64,000 bases of DNA from Lachnospiraceae bacterium (GTDB lineage Bacteria > Bacillota > Clostridia > Lachnospirales > Lachnospiraceae): assembly GCA_017461725.1 (NCBI GenBank), contig JAFTXG010000031.1, forward strand, positions 124,001 through 188,000, given 5' to 3'. Below the pieces are notes generated by a model. The model was not told where the DNA came from. It did not search any database and saw nothing but the letters and a program-made list of their open reading frames with translations. The translations under genes and the position numbers were made by a program. This document shows positions 44,168 to 53,560 of the stretch, one piece after another; the first letter of the stretch is position 1, and the number at the start of each line of letters is the position of its first letter.

Positions 44168-45343
44168 ATGATGACGCACAAAATTCTTTGCCTGAACGAA
44201 ATTTCTACCCACGGAACGGAGCGGTTTACCGAGAACTACACGTTGACGAAAGAACTGTCAGAGGCTAACGGTATTCTGGTTCGCAGTGCAGATATGCATA
44301 AGACTGAGTTTCCGGATGAGCTGATGGCGATTGCCAGAGCAGGTGCCGGAGTGAATAATATTCCCTTGGACAGATGTACCCAGGAGGGTATCGTGGTATT
44401 TAACACACCGGGTGCAAATGCCAACGGTGTTAAGGAGCTGGTCATTGCCGGCATGCTGATGGCGGCCAGAGATATTCACGGCGGTATTGACTGGGTAAGC
44501 GCGAATCGTAAGGATCCCGAGGTGGCAGCCACCGCGGAGAAAAAGAAGAAACTGTTTGCCGGCAGCGAGATCAAGGGAAAGACTCTGGGTGTCATCGGTC
44601 TGGGTGCCATCGGTGTGTTGGTGGCAAACGCGGCGGAGAGCCTTGGTATGACTGTATACGGATACGATCCCTTCCTTTCTGTCAATGGCGCATGGCAGCT
44701 GTCCCGCAAGATTAAGCACAGTGAGACGCTGGATGAGATTTATGAGAAGTGTGACTATATTACCCTTCATGTGCCGCTTCTGGACAGCACGAAGGCGATG
44801 ATCAACAAGGAGTCCATTGCAAAGATGAAGGACGGAGTTGTGGTGCTGAACTATGCCCGCGACCTTCTGGTGGATGAGATGGCGATGACCGAGGCACTGA
44901 TGAGCGGAAAGGTAAAGCGCTATATGTGCGATTTCCCCAACACCCGCACGGTGATCATGCCCAACACCACCGTTACCCCTCATTTGGGTGCTTCCACCGA
45001 GGAGTCCGAGGATAACTGCGCCGTGATGGCCGTTGATCAGATGATGGCTTATCTGGAGAATGGAACCATTCACAATTCTGTGAATTTCCCCAACTGTGAT
45101 CTGGCCGCGTTCAGAGGCAGCTGCAGACTGTTGATCTTTAATGAAAATAAGCCAAATATGATCGGTCAGTTTACGTCTGCACTGGCGGCAGAGGGTATCA
45201 ATATCCTGGACATGAGCAACAAGAGCCGTGGAAACGTGGCATACACTGCTATTGATCCGGAGCAGGATATCACCGATGAGATGATTGAGAAGCTGGCTGC
45301 CATCGACGGCGTGTTGAGAGTGCGTGTTATCCGAAATGCATAA
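44168..45343 (+). CDS. serA: D-3-phosphoglycerate dehydrogenase
   Basis: NAD-dependent dehydrogenase of 391 residues, first step of serine synthesis from 3-phosphoglycerate. The Rossmann motif VIGLGAIGVLVANAA, a NYARDLLVDEMAM segment (the usual NxxRGxxVDE region, here RD in place of RG) and VTPHLGASTEESEDN (catalytic His) are present. The last 75 residues, beginning LLIFNENKPNMIGQF, form an ACT domain, probably the serine-feedback site. ATGATG at 44168 gives two possible starts after AGAGAGGAC. serB and serC are not in the window. Confidence 0.93.
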   Translation: MMTHKILCLNEISTHGTERFTENYTLTKELSEANGILVRSADMHKTEFPDELMAIARAGAGVNNIPLDRCTQEGIVVFNTPGANANGVKELVIAGMLMAARDIHGGIDWVSANRKDPEVAATAEKKKKLFAGSEIKGKTLGVIGLGAIGVLVANAAESLGMTVYGYDPFLSVNGAWQLSRKIKHSETLDEIYEKCDYITLHVPLLDSTKAMINKESIAKMKDGVVVLNYARDLLVDEMAMTEALMSGKVKRYMCDFPNTRTVIMPNTTVTPHLGASTEESEDNCAVMAVDQMMAYLENGTIHNSVNFPNCDLAAFRGSCRLLIFNENKPNMIGQFTSALAAEGINILDMSNKSRGNVAYTAIDPEQDITDEMIEKLAAIDGVLRVRVIRNA

Positions 45344-45465
45344 TGCCTGAAAAAGGCAGAAGGCCGTGTCGGAATGCGTGATTGGGCAGACTGGACGATG
45401 TGATTTAAACATCACAAAAGAAAATACAAAAGGGGCGACCCCGATCGCAAAACAGGAGCGAACAT

Positions 45466-47223
45466 ATGAGGGAACAGTGGATGGTTTACACAAAAAAGGC
45501 AGATTTTGCGGCGATTGCCGAGAAGTTCGGCATCAGTCCGGTCACTGCCCGTATTATGCGAAACCGTGATGTGGAGGGTGAGGATGCCATCCATATGTTC
45601 CTGCATGGGAAATTGGAGGATTGCCACGACCCGGAGCTGCTTAAAGATATGGAGAAGGCCGCAGATATTCTGCTGGATAAGCTTCTCCAGGAAAAGCCCA
45701 TCCGGATCATCGGAGACTACGATGTGGACGGCGTTTGCGCCACCTACATTTTGTATAAAGGTCTGGCTCGCCTTGGCGCGAAGGTGGATTATGACATCCC
45801 CCACCGGATCAGGGATGGCTACGGTATCAATCAGGAACTGATTGTTAAGGCGTGGGAGGCGGATATTGACACGATCCTGACCTGTGACAACGGTATCTCT
45901 GCCTCAGAGCAGATTGTCTATGCCCGATCTCTGGGCATGACCGTGATCGTGACGGACCATCACGACGTACCGTTTCTGGAGACCGCAGAGGGACGGATCG
46001 AGCAGATCCCTCCGGCCGATGCGGTGATCAACCCCAAGCAGAGTGCCTGCAAATATCCTTTCAAGGGGCTTTGCGGTGCGGCGGTGGCCTATAAATTGAT
46101 CCAGTATCTGTTCCGGCGGACCAGAGTGGATGAGAGAGAACTGTCACCCCTTCTTGAGGCGGCTGCACTGGCCACCGTGGGTGATGTGATGGTGCTTCAG
46201 GGCGAGAATCGCATCATTGTGCGGGAGGGTCTTGCACGGATGGCGGACAGCCGGATCACCGGTCTTCGCCAGCTGATGGAGGTAAACGGAGTAAATCCGG
46301 GAGCCTTGTCGGCATATCATCTGGGCTTTGTGATCGGCCCTTGCCTGAATGCAGGCGGACGGCTGGATACTGCGAAAAAAGCGTTGGAGCTGTTTTTGAG
46401 TGAGGATGAGTCGGCAGCCGGAGCCCTCGCATTGGAATTAAAAGAGTTGAATGACACCCGAAAGGCCATGACGCTGCAGGGCGTGGCGCGGGCTGAGGCG
46501 ATCATTGAAGAAGAACATATGGAAAGTGATCCGGTCTACGTGATTTATCTGCCGGATTGCCACGAGAGTCTGGCCGGGATCATTGCCGGACGGATCAGAG
46601 AAAAATATAATCATCCCGTGTTTATTCTCACCGACGGCGAGCGGACGGTGAAGGGATCAGGCCGTTCCATCGAGGGATATCATATGTATGATGCGCTGGT
46701 GGAGTGTCAGGACTTGCTGGCAGCCTTTGGCGGTCACCCCATGGCGGCAGGGTTATCGCTGCCGGCGGAAAACGTGGATATGTTCCGCAACCGCTTGAAT
46801 GGAAGATCTGCGTTGACGGAGGCTGATTTTATCCCCAAGCTGTGGATTGATGTTCCATTGCCATTCTCCTATGTGACGGAGCAGCTGGTGGAGGAGCTGA
46901 AATGCCTGGAGCCCTTCGGCAACGGAAACAGTAAACCTGCTTTTGCCCAGAAAGGCTTGCAGATCCGCAGGCTGGATACTGTCGGGAAGACCGGACAGGT
47001 GGTGAAGATGACCCTGCTGGACGGCGACGGCAGAGCCATCGAGGCGGTGATGTTTAACGGCGGCGAGGAACTGAAAGCGGAGCTTCAGGAAAAGTACAGC
47101 GGACGGCTGGACAGGGCATCGCTGAATGTCATATATTCAGCGGGGGTCAACGAGTACAACGGTGTGCGGACCCTGCAGATGACCATCAATCACTGGGAGC
47201 TGGTGCCGAATCGTCGGTATTAG
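45466..47223 (+). CDS. recJ: Single-stranded-DNA-specific exonuclease RecJ
   Basis: 5'-3' exonuclease of 585 residues used in recombination and mismatch repair. The DHH core has IIGDYDVDGVCATYIL, TCDNGISA and VIVTDHHDVP, and the DHHA1 domain has GSGRSIEGYHMYDAL and FGGHPMAAGLS. The C-terminal OB-fold is short. Length fits the compact Firmicutes form. GAACAT precedes the ATG with a weak GGAGCG site. It is upstream of apt, a common Firmicutes arrangement. Confidence 0.95.
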   Translation: MREQWMVYTKKADFAAIAEKFGISPVTARIMRNRDVEGEDAIHMFLHGKLEDCHDPELLKDMEKAADILLDKLLQEKPIRIIGDYDVDGVCATYILYKGLARLGAKVDYDIPHRIRDGYGINQELIVKAWEADIDTILTCDNGISASEQIVYARSLGMTVIVTDHHDVPFLETAEGRIEQIPPADAVINPKQSACKYPFKGLCGAAVAYKLIQYLFRRTRVDERELSPLLEAAALATVGDVMVLQGENRIIVREGLARMADSRITGLRQLMEVNGVNPGALSAYHLGFVIGPCLNAGGRLDTAKKALELFLSEDESAAGALALELKELNDTRKAMTLQGVARAEAIIEEEHMESDPVYVIYLPDCHESLAGIIAGRIREKYNHPVFILTDGERTVKGSGRSIEGYHMYDALVECQDLLAAFGGHPMAAGLSLPAENVDMFRNRLNGRSALTEADFIPKLWIDVPLPFSYVTEQLVEELKCLEPFGNGNSKPAFAQKGLQIRRLDTVGKTGQVVKMTLLDGDGRAIEAVMFNGGEELKAELQEKYSGRLDRASLNVIYSAGVNEYNGVRTLQMTINHWELVPNRRY

Positions 47224-47339
47224 ATCGAGCGCATCATGGAGTGGTTGAGGCAGAGTTGACAGAGAAATGCTGCCGGACAGAGGAAATGACCGGCATAATA
47301 TAAAAATCAGCTGCGACAGCATATTATGGAGGAATCAAC

Positions 47340-47864
47340 ATGAAACGAGTAGAAGATTATGTAAGAAGTATTCCGGATTTTCCCGAGGAGGGTATTATCT
47401 TCCGCGATATTACCACCGTTATTCAGGATCCCGACGGACTTCAGCTGGCCGTTGACGGTATTTTGAAGTCTCTGGAGGGTGTTGATTTTGATGTGGTGGT
47501 AGGTCCCGAGTCCAGAGGATTCATCTTCGGCGTGCCGATTGCATATAGCCTGCACAAGGGCTTCGTTCCCGTGCGCAAAAAAGGTAAGCTTCCCTGTGAG
47601 ACCATCTCCAGAGAGTATGAGCTGGAGTACGGCACTGCAGTGATCGAGATGCACAAGGATTCCATCAAGCCCGGACAGAAGGTGGTTATCGTGGATGACC
47701 TGATCGCCACCGGCGGAACCATCGAGGCGATCATCGAGCTGATCAAGGAGCTGGGCGGCGAGGTCGTAAAGCTCTGTTTTGTGATGGAGCTGGCTGGCCT
47801 GAAGGGCAGAGAGCGTCTGGCAGGGTATGATATGTCCAGCGTGGTAACCTACGAGGGCAAGTGA
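47340..47864 (+). CDS. apt: Adenine phosphoribosyltransferase
   Basis: Purine-salvage enzyme of 174 residues making AMP from adenine and PRPP. The PRPP-binding motif is VVIVDDLIATGGTIEA, preceded by GPESRGFIFG and KKGKLPCETIS. Size and order are normal. TATGGAGGAATCAAC precedes the ATG. In many Firmicutes the next gene is relA; here a SpoU methyltransferase follows instead. Confidence 0.96.
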   Translation: MKRVEDYVRSIPDFPEEGIIFRDITTVIQDPDGLQLAVDGILKSLEGVDFDVVVGPESRGFIFGVPIAYSLHKGFVPVRKKGKLPCETISREYELEYGTAVIEMHKDSIKPGQKVVIVDDLIATGGTIEAIIELIKELGGEVVKLCFVMELAGLKGRERLAGYDMSSVVTYEGK

Positions 47865-47966
47865 TCGGCAACTGGGAATAGTCATCTGAGGAATGGTGAG
47901 AGTCTGCGCGGCAGCATACGGGATTGCGAACAGGTGACTGAATAAACAGAGAAAAGGAACAGCAAT

Positions 47967-48764
47967 ATGATAAGCAGTACATCCAACGCTCAGGTCAAGC
48001 AGGTGGTTGCCCTGCAGACCAAGGCAAAGGTCCGCCGAGAGCAAGGTCAGTTCGTGGTCGAGGGACTGCGTTTGACGGTTGAAGTTCCGGCAGACCGACT
48101 GGAGCGTCTTTATGTGACCCAGCAGTTTCTGCAGGAACATCCCGAGGCAGTGCGACGATCAGACCGGGAGACGGCAGTGCTTCCCTACGAGATTGTGACC
48201 GAGCAGGTGCTCCGCGCCATGAGCGACACCCAGAATCCACAGGGAATCCTCGGTGTTGTTCGCCAGCAGGAGTATTCCATCGAGGAGATGTGCCGTGGCA
48301 AAAAGGCACCGTTGCTTCTGATTCTGGAAAACATTCAGGACCCCGGCAATCTGGGGACCATGATGCGCACTGCGGAGGCTGCCGGTGTGGACGGTGTGAT
48401 CATGAGCCGCGACACGGTGGATATTTATAATCCCAAGGTGGTCCGCTCCACCATGGGGGCAATTTTTCGACTGCCCTTTGCCTACGTGGAGAGCCTCGAT
48501 GAGGTCATGGAGCAGTGCCGACAGCTGGGGATCACCACCTATGCGGCGCATCTGGGCGGCAAAAATAATTACGATAAAGAAAATTACGGCGGCGGCAGCG
48601 CGTTCCTGATCGGCAACGAGGGGAATGGCCTCACCGATAAGCTGGCCGGACAGGCGGATATTCTGGTGAAAATTCCCATGGCCGGCAAGGCTGAGTCGCT
48701 GAACGCGGCGGTTGCGGCAGCGGTGCTGGTGTATGAGGCGGCGCGGCAGCGAGAGTTTGCATAA
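47967..48764 (+). CDS. SpoU/TrmH-family RNA 2'-O-methyltransferase
   Basis: Methyltransferase of 265 residues of the SPOUT class. An N-terminal L30e-like substrate-binding domain (residues 1-95) precedes the knotted domain with ENIQDPGNLGTMMRTAEAAG (motif 1), LIGNEGNGL (motif 2) and IPMAGKAESLNAAVAA (motif 3). It probably methylates a 23S rRNA or tRNA ribose, as do RlmB, YsgA and TrmH. AAAGGAACAG precedes the ATG. Target not determinable. Confidence 0.92.
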   Translation: MISSTSNAQVKQVVALQTKAKVRREQGQFVVEGLRLTVEVPADRLERLYVTQQFLQEHPEAVRRSDRETAVLPYEIVTEQVLRAMSDTQNPQGILGVVRQQEYSIEEMCRGKKAPLLLILENIQDPGNLGTMMRTAEAAGVDGVIMSRDTVDIYNPKVVRSTMGAIFRLPFAYVESLDEVMEQCRQLGITTYAAHLGGKNNYDKENYGGGSAFLIGNEGNGLTDKLAGQADILVKIPMAGKAESLNAAVAAAVLVYEAARQREFA

Positions 48765-48815
48765 GGTTGATTTGGGAAAAGTTTTGCTAAATAGAAATTG
48801 ACAGGAGAGAAAGAC

Positions 48816-50075
48816 ATGGCAGAAATCAAGACAATCATTGGAAATGGCGTAGTGAATCAGTTGCCCGAGGTGGTAAAGAACTTTGGGGCGAAAAAGGTTT
48901 TTGTGCTGGCTGATGTGAATACGGACAAGGCAGCAGGCGGTTTGGTTTGCGATATTCTGGATAAGGCTGAGATCGTGTACAGCAAGTATGTGATGCAGAA
49001 TGAAAAACCCACTCCCGACGAGCACACGGTGGGATCGGTGATGATGCATTTTGACTCCAAGTGTGATTTGATCGTTGCAGTAGGCTCCGGCGTGATCAAC
49101 GATGTGACCAAGATTCTGGCAAACATTTCCGGTCTGCCCTATGTGATCGTGGCGACGGCACCGTCCATGGACGGCTACGCATCTGCCACATCTTCTATGG
49201 AGAGGGATGGACTGAAGGTTTCTCTTCCCAGCAAGTGTGCGGATGTGATTATCGGTGACGTGGATATCATGAAAAATGCGCCTGATCATCTGCTCAGCGC
49301 AGGTCTGGGCGATATGCTGGCCAAGTATGTCAGCATCTGTGAGTGGAGAATTGCAAATATCATCACCGGAGAGTTTTACTCCGAGCCCATCGCACAGATG
49401 GTGCGCGAGGCACTGAAGCGCTGTGTGGATAACAGTGCAGGGCTGATGAAGCGGGATGATGAAGCAGTTAAGGCTGTTTTTGAGGGCTTGATCATCTGCG
49501 GTCAGGCCATGGCACTGGCGGGTGTGTCCAGACCGGCTTCCGGCGTAGAGCACTACTTCTCCCATGTTTGGGATATGAGAGCGCTGGAGTTCGGCACCAA
49601 GGCTGAGCTTCACGGAACCCAGTGCGCGGTAGGCACATTGCTGGCTTCAAAGCTTTACGAGCAGATCAAGAAGATGACTCCCGACCGGGAGAAGGCGATG
49701 AAATACGCAGCAGACTTCGACCATGACAAGTGGGCGGCAGATCTGAAGAAGTTCCTTGGCAAGGGCGCTGACGCGATGATCGCGCTGGAAGGCAAGGAAA
49801 AGAAGTACGATATCGCGAAGCATGCGGAGAGATTCGACGTGATCGAAGCCCGCTGGAACGATATTCTGAAGGTGATCGAGGAGGAACTGCCGTCCAGTGC
49901 AGAACTGGAGGCGTGTCTGGTAGAAATTAAGGCCCCCACTAACGTGGAGGCGCTGGGAGTTGATCCGGCCACCCTGCCTGAGACCTTCAGAGCGACCAAG
50001 GATATCCGCGATAAGTATGTGCTGTCCAGACTGGCCTGGGATCTGGGCGTGCTGGATGAGCTGGTTGTGGGATAA
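48816..50075 (+). CDS. sn-Glycerol-1-phosphate dehydrogenase (AraM/EgsA type)
   Basis: Metal-dependent dehydrogenase of 419 residues that reduces dihydroxyacetone phosphate to sn-glycerol-1-phosphate, the enantiomer used in archaeal lipids; Bacillus AraM makes it for heptaprenylglyceryl phosphate. Motifs are VAVGSGVINDVTKI, VIVATAPSMDGYAS, LSAGLGDMLAK (metal Asp) and VEHYFSHVWD and ELHGTQCAVG (metal His). The ATG at 48816 follows ACAGGAGAG. No arabinose genes are near. Its partner PcrB is not seen. The 419-residue length exceeds EgsA but matches clostridial AraM-like proteins. Confidence 0.87.
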   Translation: MAEIKTIIGNGVVNQLPEVVKNFGAKKVFVLADVNTDKAAGGLVCDILDKAEIVYSKYVMQNEKPTPDEHTVGSVMMHFDSKCDLIVAVGSGVINDVTKILANISGLPYVIVATAPSMDGYASATSSMERDGLKVSLPSKCADVIIGDVDIMKNAPDHLLSAGLGDMLAKYVSICEWRIANIITGEFYSEPIAQMVREALKRCVDNSAGLMKRDDEAVKAVFEGLIICGQAMALAGVSRPASGVEHYFSHVWDMRALEFGTKAELHGTQCAVGTLLASKLYEQIKKMTPDREKAMKYAADFDHDKWAADLKKFLGKGADAMIALEGKEKKYDIAKHAERFDVIEARWNDILKVIEEELPSSAELEACLVEIKAPTNVEALGVDPATLPETFRATKDIRDKYVLSRLAWDLGVLDELVVG

Positions 50076-50076
50076 A

Positions 50077-51456
50077 TTACCGTAGCGGATTCCACGTCCC
50101 CCTGACATAACAAATCAAAAACATCACAAACAAAAACAGATTGTGCAGGATCATACATGCCCATGCGGACACCAGTCCCATGGGCATTATCTGCGTGCAG
50201 ATAAAGGTGCCCACGATGCGGATCAGCCACATGCCGATGATATTGTATACAAAAGGCTGTTTTGTTTTGCCCACGCCCTGCATCATACCCTCGATGATGA
50301 TGGAGAATCCGTAGAACGGCTCCGACACCGCGACCATCCGCAGCACAGTGGTGCCTAGAGAAATGACCTCAGGGCTGTCGGAGAAAATGTCCATCAGTGG
50401 TGGCGCGAAAATAAACAGAAGCGCACCGGACACGATCATCAGACCGATCTCAATGGGAATGAACATGGCGGAGAGGTCCTTCATGCGCTGGCGGTCCTTT
50501 GCGCCGTAGGCGTTGCCGGCCAGGGTGGCTGCAGCGGTCTGCATGCCGTAGCCGGGGATGTAAAACGCGGACTCCACCGTGTTGGCGATGGTGTGGGCCG
50601 CAGTGGAGATCTCGCCCAGCGAGTTGATCATGGAGGCGAAGGCCACATAGCCCAGCGAGGTTCCGAAGCGCTGAAGCATGTTGGGCAGGGCTACCTTAAG
50701 ACAGGGCCTTAAGATCTGCCAGTCGGGGGTGATTCGCTGACCCTTCGGGGATACCAGAGGGTGTCGCCAGAGAATGATGGTGATATAAATGCCGCCCACC
50801 GTAAATGCGATCGCGCTGGCGATAGCTGCGCCGATGACACCCATTCCGGCACCGGGAATGGTCAGTGCCAGCGTTCCCGGCATGGCAGGCCGTGTGGGAT
50901 AGATCAGCAGAAAGTTCAGGATCACGTTGGTCAGATTGACGAGCACGCCGATCTTCATGGGTGTTTTGGTGTCGCCGGCTGCCCGGAGCACCGTGCCGAA
51001 GATGATACTGGCTGTTCGGGGCAGCATGGGCATGTACAGAATGAAGAAATACTGTGCTGACAGCTGTTGAATATGTTCATCCACCTGCATCCAGACCGGC
51101 ACCATGCCGCTCAGGGACAGAGTCAGGATCGTGAAGAACATTCCCACAGTCAACACAGCCAGTACCGCCTGGGAGACGGAGCGCTTTGCGGCGGTCTCAT
51201 CCTTTGCGCCGATGGAGCGGGCAATGAAGGAGAGAAAGCCGACACCCAGGGCGGAGATACTGCTGTTAATCAGCCAGTTGACGGTGGTAGTGGCTCCGAC
51301 GGCGGCGGTGGCAGCGGTGCCAAGAGAACCGACCATGGCGGTGTCAATGTATTGCACGGCGGTCTGCATCAGCTGCTCCAGCATGGTGGGCCATGCGAGG
51401 CTTAGGATGATACCGGCCATTTTTGAATCCCATTTGCGGGAAAGTTGGTTTTGCAT
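50077..51456 (-). CDS. MATE-family efflux transporter
   Basis: Membrane protein of about 459 residues with twelve hydrophobic helices. It opens with LAWPTMLEQLMQTAVQYIDTAMVGSLG, typical of the MATE/DinF/NorM group, whose members expel cationic drugs or toxins using Na+ or H+ gradients. The second half repeats the pattern (LPNMLQRFGTSLGYVAF). The ATG at 51456 follows GAGGT; an upstream ATG at 51483 is less likely. Its stop lies two bases from the araM stop (convergent). It starts 49 bases after the deacetylase and may be co-transcribed with it. Confidence 0.93.
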   Translation of the reverse strand: MQNQLSRKWDSKMAGIILSLAWPTMLEQLMQTAVQYIDTAMVGSLGTAATAAVGATTTVNWLINSSISALGVGFLSFIARSIGAKDETAAKRSVSQAVLAVLTVGMFFTILTLSLSGMVPVWMQVDEHIQQLSAQYFFILYMPMLPRTASIIFGTVLRAAGDTKTPMKIGVLVNLTNVILNFLLIYPTRPAMPGTLALTIPGAGMGVIGAAIASAIAFTVGGIYITIILWRHPLVSPKGQRITPDWQILRPCLKVALPNMLQRFGTSLGYVAFASMINSLGEISTAAHTIANTVESAFYIPGYGMQTAAATLAGNAYGAKDRQRMKDLSAMFIPIEIGLMIVSGALLFIFAPPLMDIFSDSPEVISLGTTVLRMVAVSEPFYGFSIIIEGMMQGVGKTKQPFVYNIIGMWLIRIVGTFICTQIMPMGLVSAWACMILHNLFLFVMFLICYVRGTWNPLR

Positions 51457-51505
51457 AAGTACCTCGAAGCGGAGCGGCTGCAAAATAGCAGTTTTTGGCT
51501 CCTGA

Positions 51506-52351
51506 TTATTTGTAGTTTACCGTCTCGCCCGGTTTCACACAATAGATGCCCTGCCTGGTCTCGAAGTAGAGCTCGGTGGCCGTAGGATTGTAGACCTTGG
51601 TCCAGTCCATGGAGAAGATCAGGCGATTATATGCATCGATGTAGTCATAGATCTCGATGTTGGTGGCGTACCAGATATCCTCCCGTCCGCCGATGTACTC
51701 GGCGAACTCCTCGATCACATTCCAGTTGTCGTCGGAATCGAACTCATAGCTGTGGCCCCACAGATAGAACAGAGCGGGTCCGCGGTTGCTTTTGCCGGCG
51801 TTTTCTACAAACTGCTGAGCCAGCTCCATGAGCCGGGGATTATTGTGGTGGCAGGTCGCGGGAAGTCGCAGCCAGTCGGTGGGAATAGAAAATTTCTCGG
51901 TGGAGACAACCGTACGGGAATACACGATGCCGGACTGCTTCATGGAAGCGACCACATCATCGCTGTAGGTTCCAAAGGGGTAGGCCATGCCTCTGACGAT
52001 GGTGCCGTAATCCTCCTCCAGATTGATGCGGTCCTGCATGATCTCGTAAGTGCAGAGATTGGTGGGCAGCTGCTCCAGGAAGGGATGGGTCAGACCATGC
52101 ACTGCAACCTCCATGCCGCTGTCTTTGTACAGTTCCAGTGCCATGCTCTTGCTCATGCGTCTGTGGATGGCGCCCTCGGGATATACCTTGCCCTCCGGTG
52201 CATACAGACCGCTGTTTAAGTTAAATGTGCCTTTGAGACCATGTTTTTTCATGATTTCGATGAGGCGGATGTCCTGCTCCACTCCGTCATCGTAGCTTAA
52301 TGTCAATGCCTTTGCTTTCCCGCCGGGAAAACGCATAAAAATATTTGCCAT
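51506..52351 (-). CDS. Polysaccharide deacetylase (CE4-like)
   Basis: Cytoplasmic-looking NodB-fold protein of 281 residues. ALTLSYDDGVEQD supplies the catalytic Asp pair (motif 1), and AVHGLTHPFLEQL the metal-binding H-x3-H (motif 2). AYPFGTYSDD resembles motif 3, and FYLWGHSYEF the later His motif. No signal peptide or anchor is visible. Its target could be acetylated sugars from glycan degradation rather than the cell wall. GGAGG precedes the ATG. It lies between an AraC regulator and MATE genes on the same strand. Confidence 0.83.
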   Translation of the reverse strand: MANIFMRFPGGKAKALTLSYDDGVEQDIRLIEIMKKHGLKGTFNLNSGLYAPEGKVYPEGAIHRRMSKSMALELYKDSGMEVAVHGLTHPFLEQLPTNLCTYEIMQDRINLEEDYGTIVRGMAYPFGTYSDDVVASMKQSGIVYSRTVVSTEKFSIPTDWLRLPATCHHNNPRLMELAQQFVENAGKSNRGPALFYLWGHSYEFDSDDNWNVIEEFAEYIGGREDIWYATNIEIYDYIDAYNRLIFSMDWTKVYNPTATELYFETRQGIYCVKPGETVNYK

Positions 52352-52479
52352 GATTTATCCTCCTTATGATGCCGCGCCGGACAGGGAACGTTAAAACGGC
52401 TCTTGTCTGCGGGCAGAGATTTTGAAAAAGTATAACACTTGATGAGTCAAAATACAATATTTTCCTATTGAAACCTGAT

Positions 52480-53328
52480 TTACTTCCCTTTTCGGAACTG
52501 GCTGGGTGACACCTTCCTTTCCTTTTTGAACAGCCCGGAAAAATAGTGGGCGTCCTCGTATCCCAGCTGTTCGGCCACTTCCTTCACCGGCAGTGTGGTA
52601 TCCCGGAGCAGACGCTCAGCGATGACCATTTTGCGATTGAGCAGATATTGGTAGGGTGTCATCCCAAATTCGGCCTTGAAATGCTTGATCAGATAATCGG
52701 GAGAGCGGTAGATCAGATCAGACAGTGCCTGTATGGTGACGATCTGTCCCACATGGGTGTCCAGATACTGTTTTACTTTTTCCATCTCCTCAGAGGCGCG
52801 GTTTTTCGATCGATACTTCTCGCCCAGACTCCGGAAAATCCGGTGGACAAGCAGCTCAGTCCGTTCCAGTATGAGTGTATCCGGAAGCTGACGGTCCTCC
52901 ATCATTCCATAGATTTCCTCGAACAGGCTCTGCAGCTCCAGCATGTCGGGAAAATGGATGCGGTGGGAAAGCCCGTAGGCGTCAGCCAGTCCATCAATGA
53001 CCGGCCCCCGCATATTCAGGAACAGTTTTACCCAGGGGTCATCAGCGTCTGAAAAGTACAGATGTCTCTGATTGGGTGGGAGCAGGTACACATCTCCGGC
53101 CCTCGGATGATAATCCAGGTTTTCCGGGTCCGAGTGGACAGTGCCTGTGCCGGAGACAATGAATTCCAGCACCCACATCCGCGGTTTATCCCTGAAGATG
53201 CGATAACTGCCGTCGCACCAGGACTTGCCGGAGATCTCAATGATGAAAGGATCAGACCTTTCCTGTGTAAAATAGCGAATATATTCCCTCAAAATAATAA
53301 TCCTCACTTTATATCGGATAATAAGCAT
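52480..53328 (-). CDS. AraC-family regulator with cupin sensing domain
   Basis: Regulator of up to 282 residues. An N-terminal cupin-like domain with YHPRAGDVYLLPPNQRHLYF senses a ligand, probably a sugar. The C-terminal double HTH has IVTIQALSDLIYRSPDYLIK and TTLPVKEVAEQLGYEDAHYF, the standard AraC/XylS pattern. The ATG at 53328 has no good site; a TTG at 53292 after AGTGAGGA is a plausible start. It is divergent from a GH2 gene, which it probably controls along with the deacetylase downstream. Confidence 0.87.
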   Translation of the reverse strand: MLIIRYKVRIIILREYIRYFTQERSDPFIIEISGKSWCDGSYRIFRDKPRMWVLEFIVSGTGTVHSDPENLDYHPRAGDVYLLPPNQRHLYFSDADDPWVKLFLNMRGPVIDGLADAYGLSHRIHFPDMLELQSLFEEIYGMMEDRQLPDTLILERTELLVHRIFRSLGEKYRSKNRASEEMEKVKQYLDTHVGQIVTIQALSDLIYRSPDYLIKHFKAEFGMTPYQYLLNRKMVIAERLLRDTTLPVKEVAEQLGYEDAHYFSGLFKKERKVSPSQFRKGK

Positions 53329-53560
53329 TTATCTGGCTTGATTTAAATTATATATTATACTTGATAAGATGCAAGGGGTATCTGTGGGATTTTGAGCACA
53401 TTTTTTTCTTTGACTGGAGTTTATGTTGCTTTCCCGCCGGTGAACAAGGGTATACATGCACTGAACCCTGATAGTGGCGGCATTTTCCGCACTGACCACC
53501 GATGGAGCCCTCAAGGATATCCGGCAAGCAGATAGCGATTATGTTCCCAAGGAGGTTACG

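Noticed and set aside
44258-49613. Long antisense frames opposite serA and araM (411 and 484 residues)
   Set aside because: Both lie over well-supported plus-strand genes, have no start signals and low-complexity composition.
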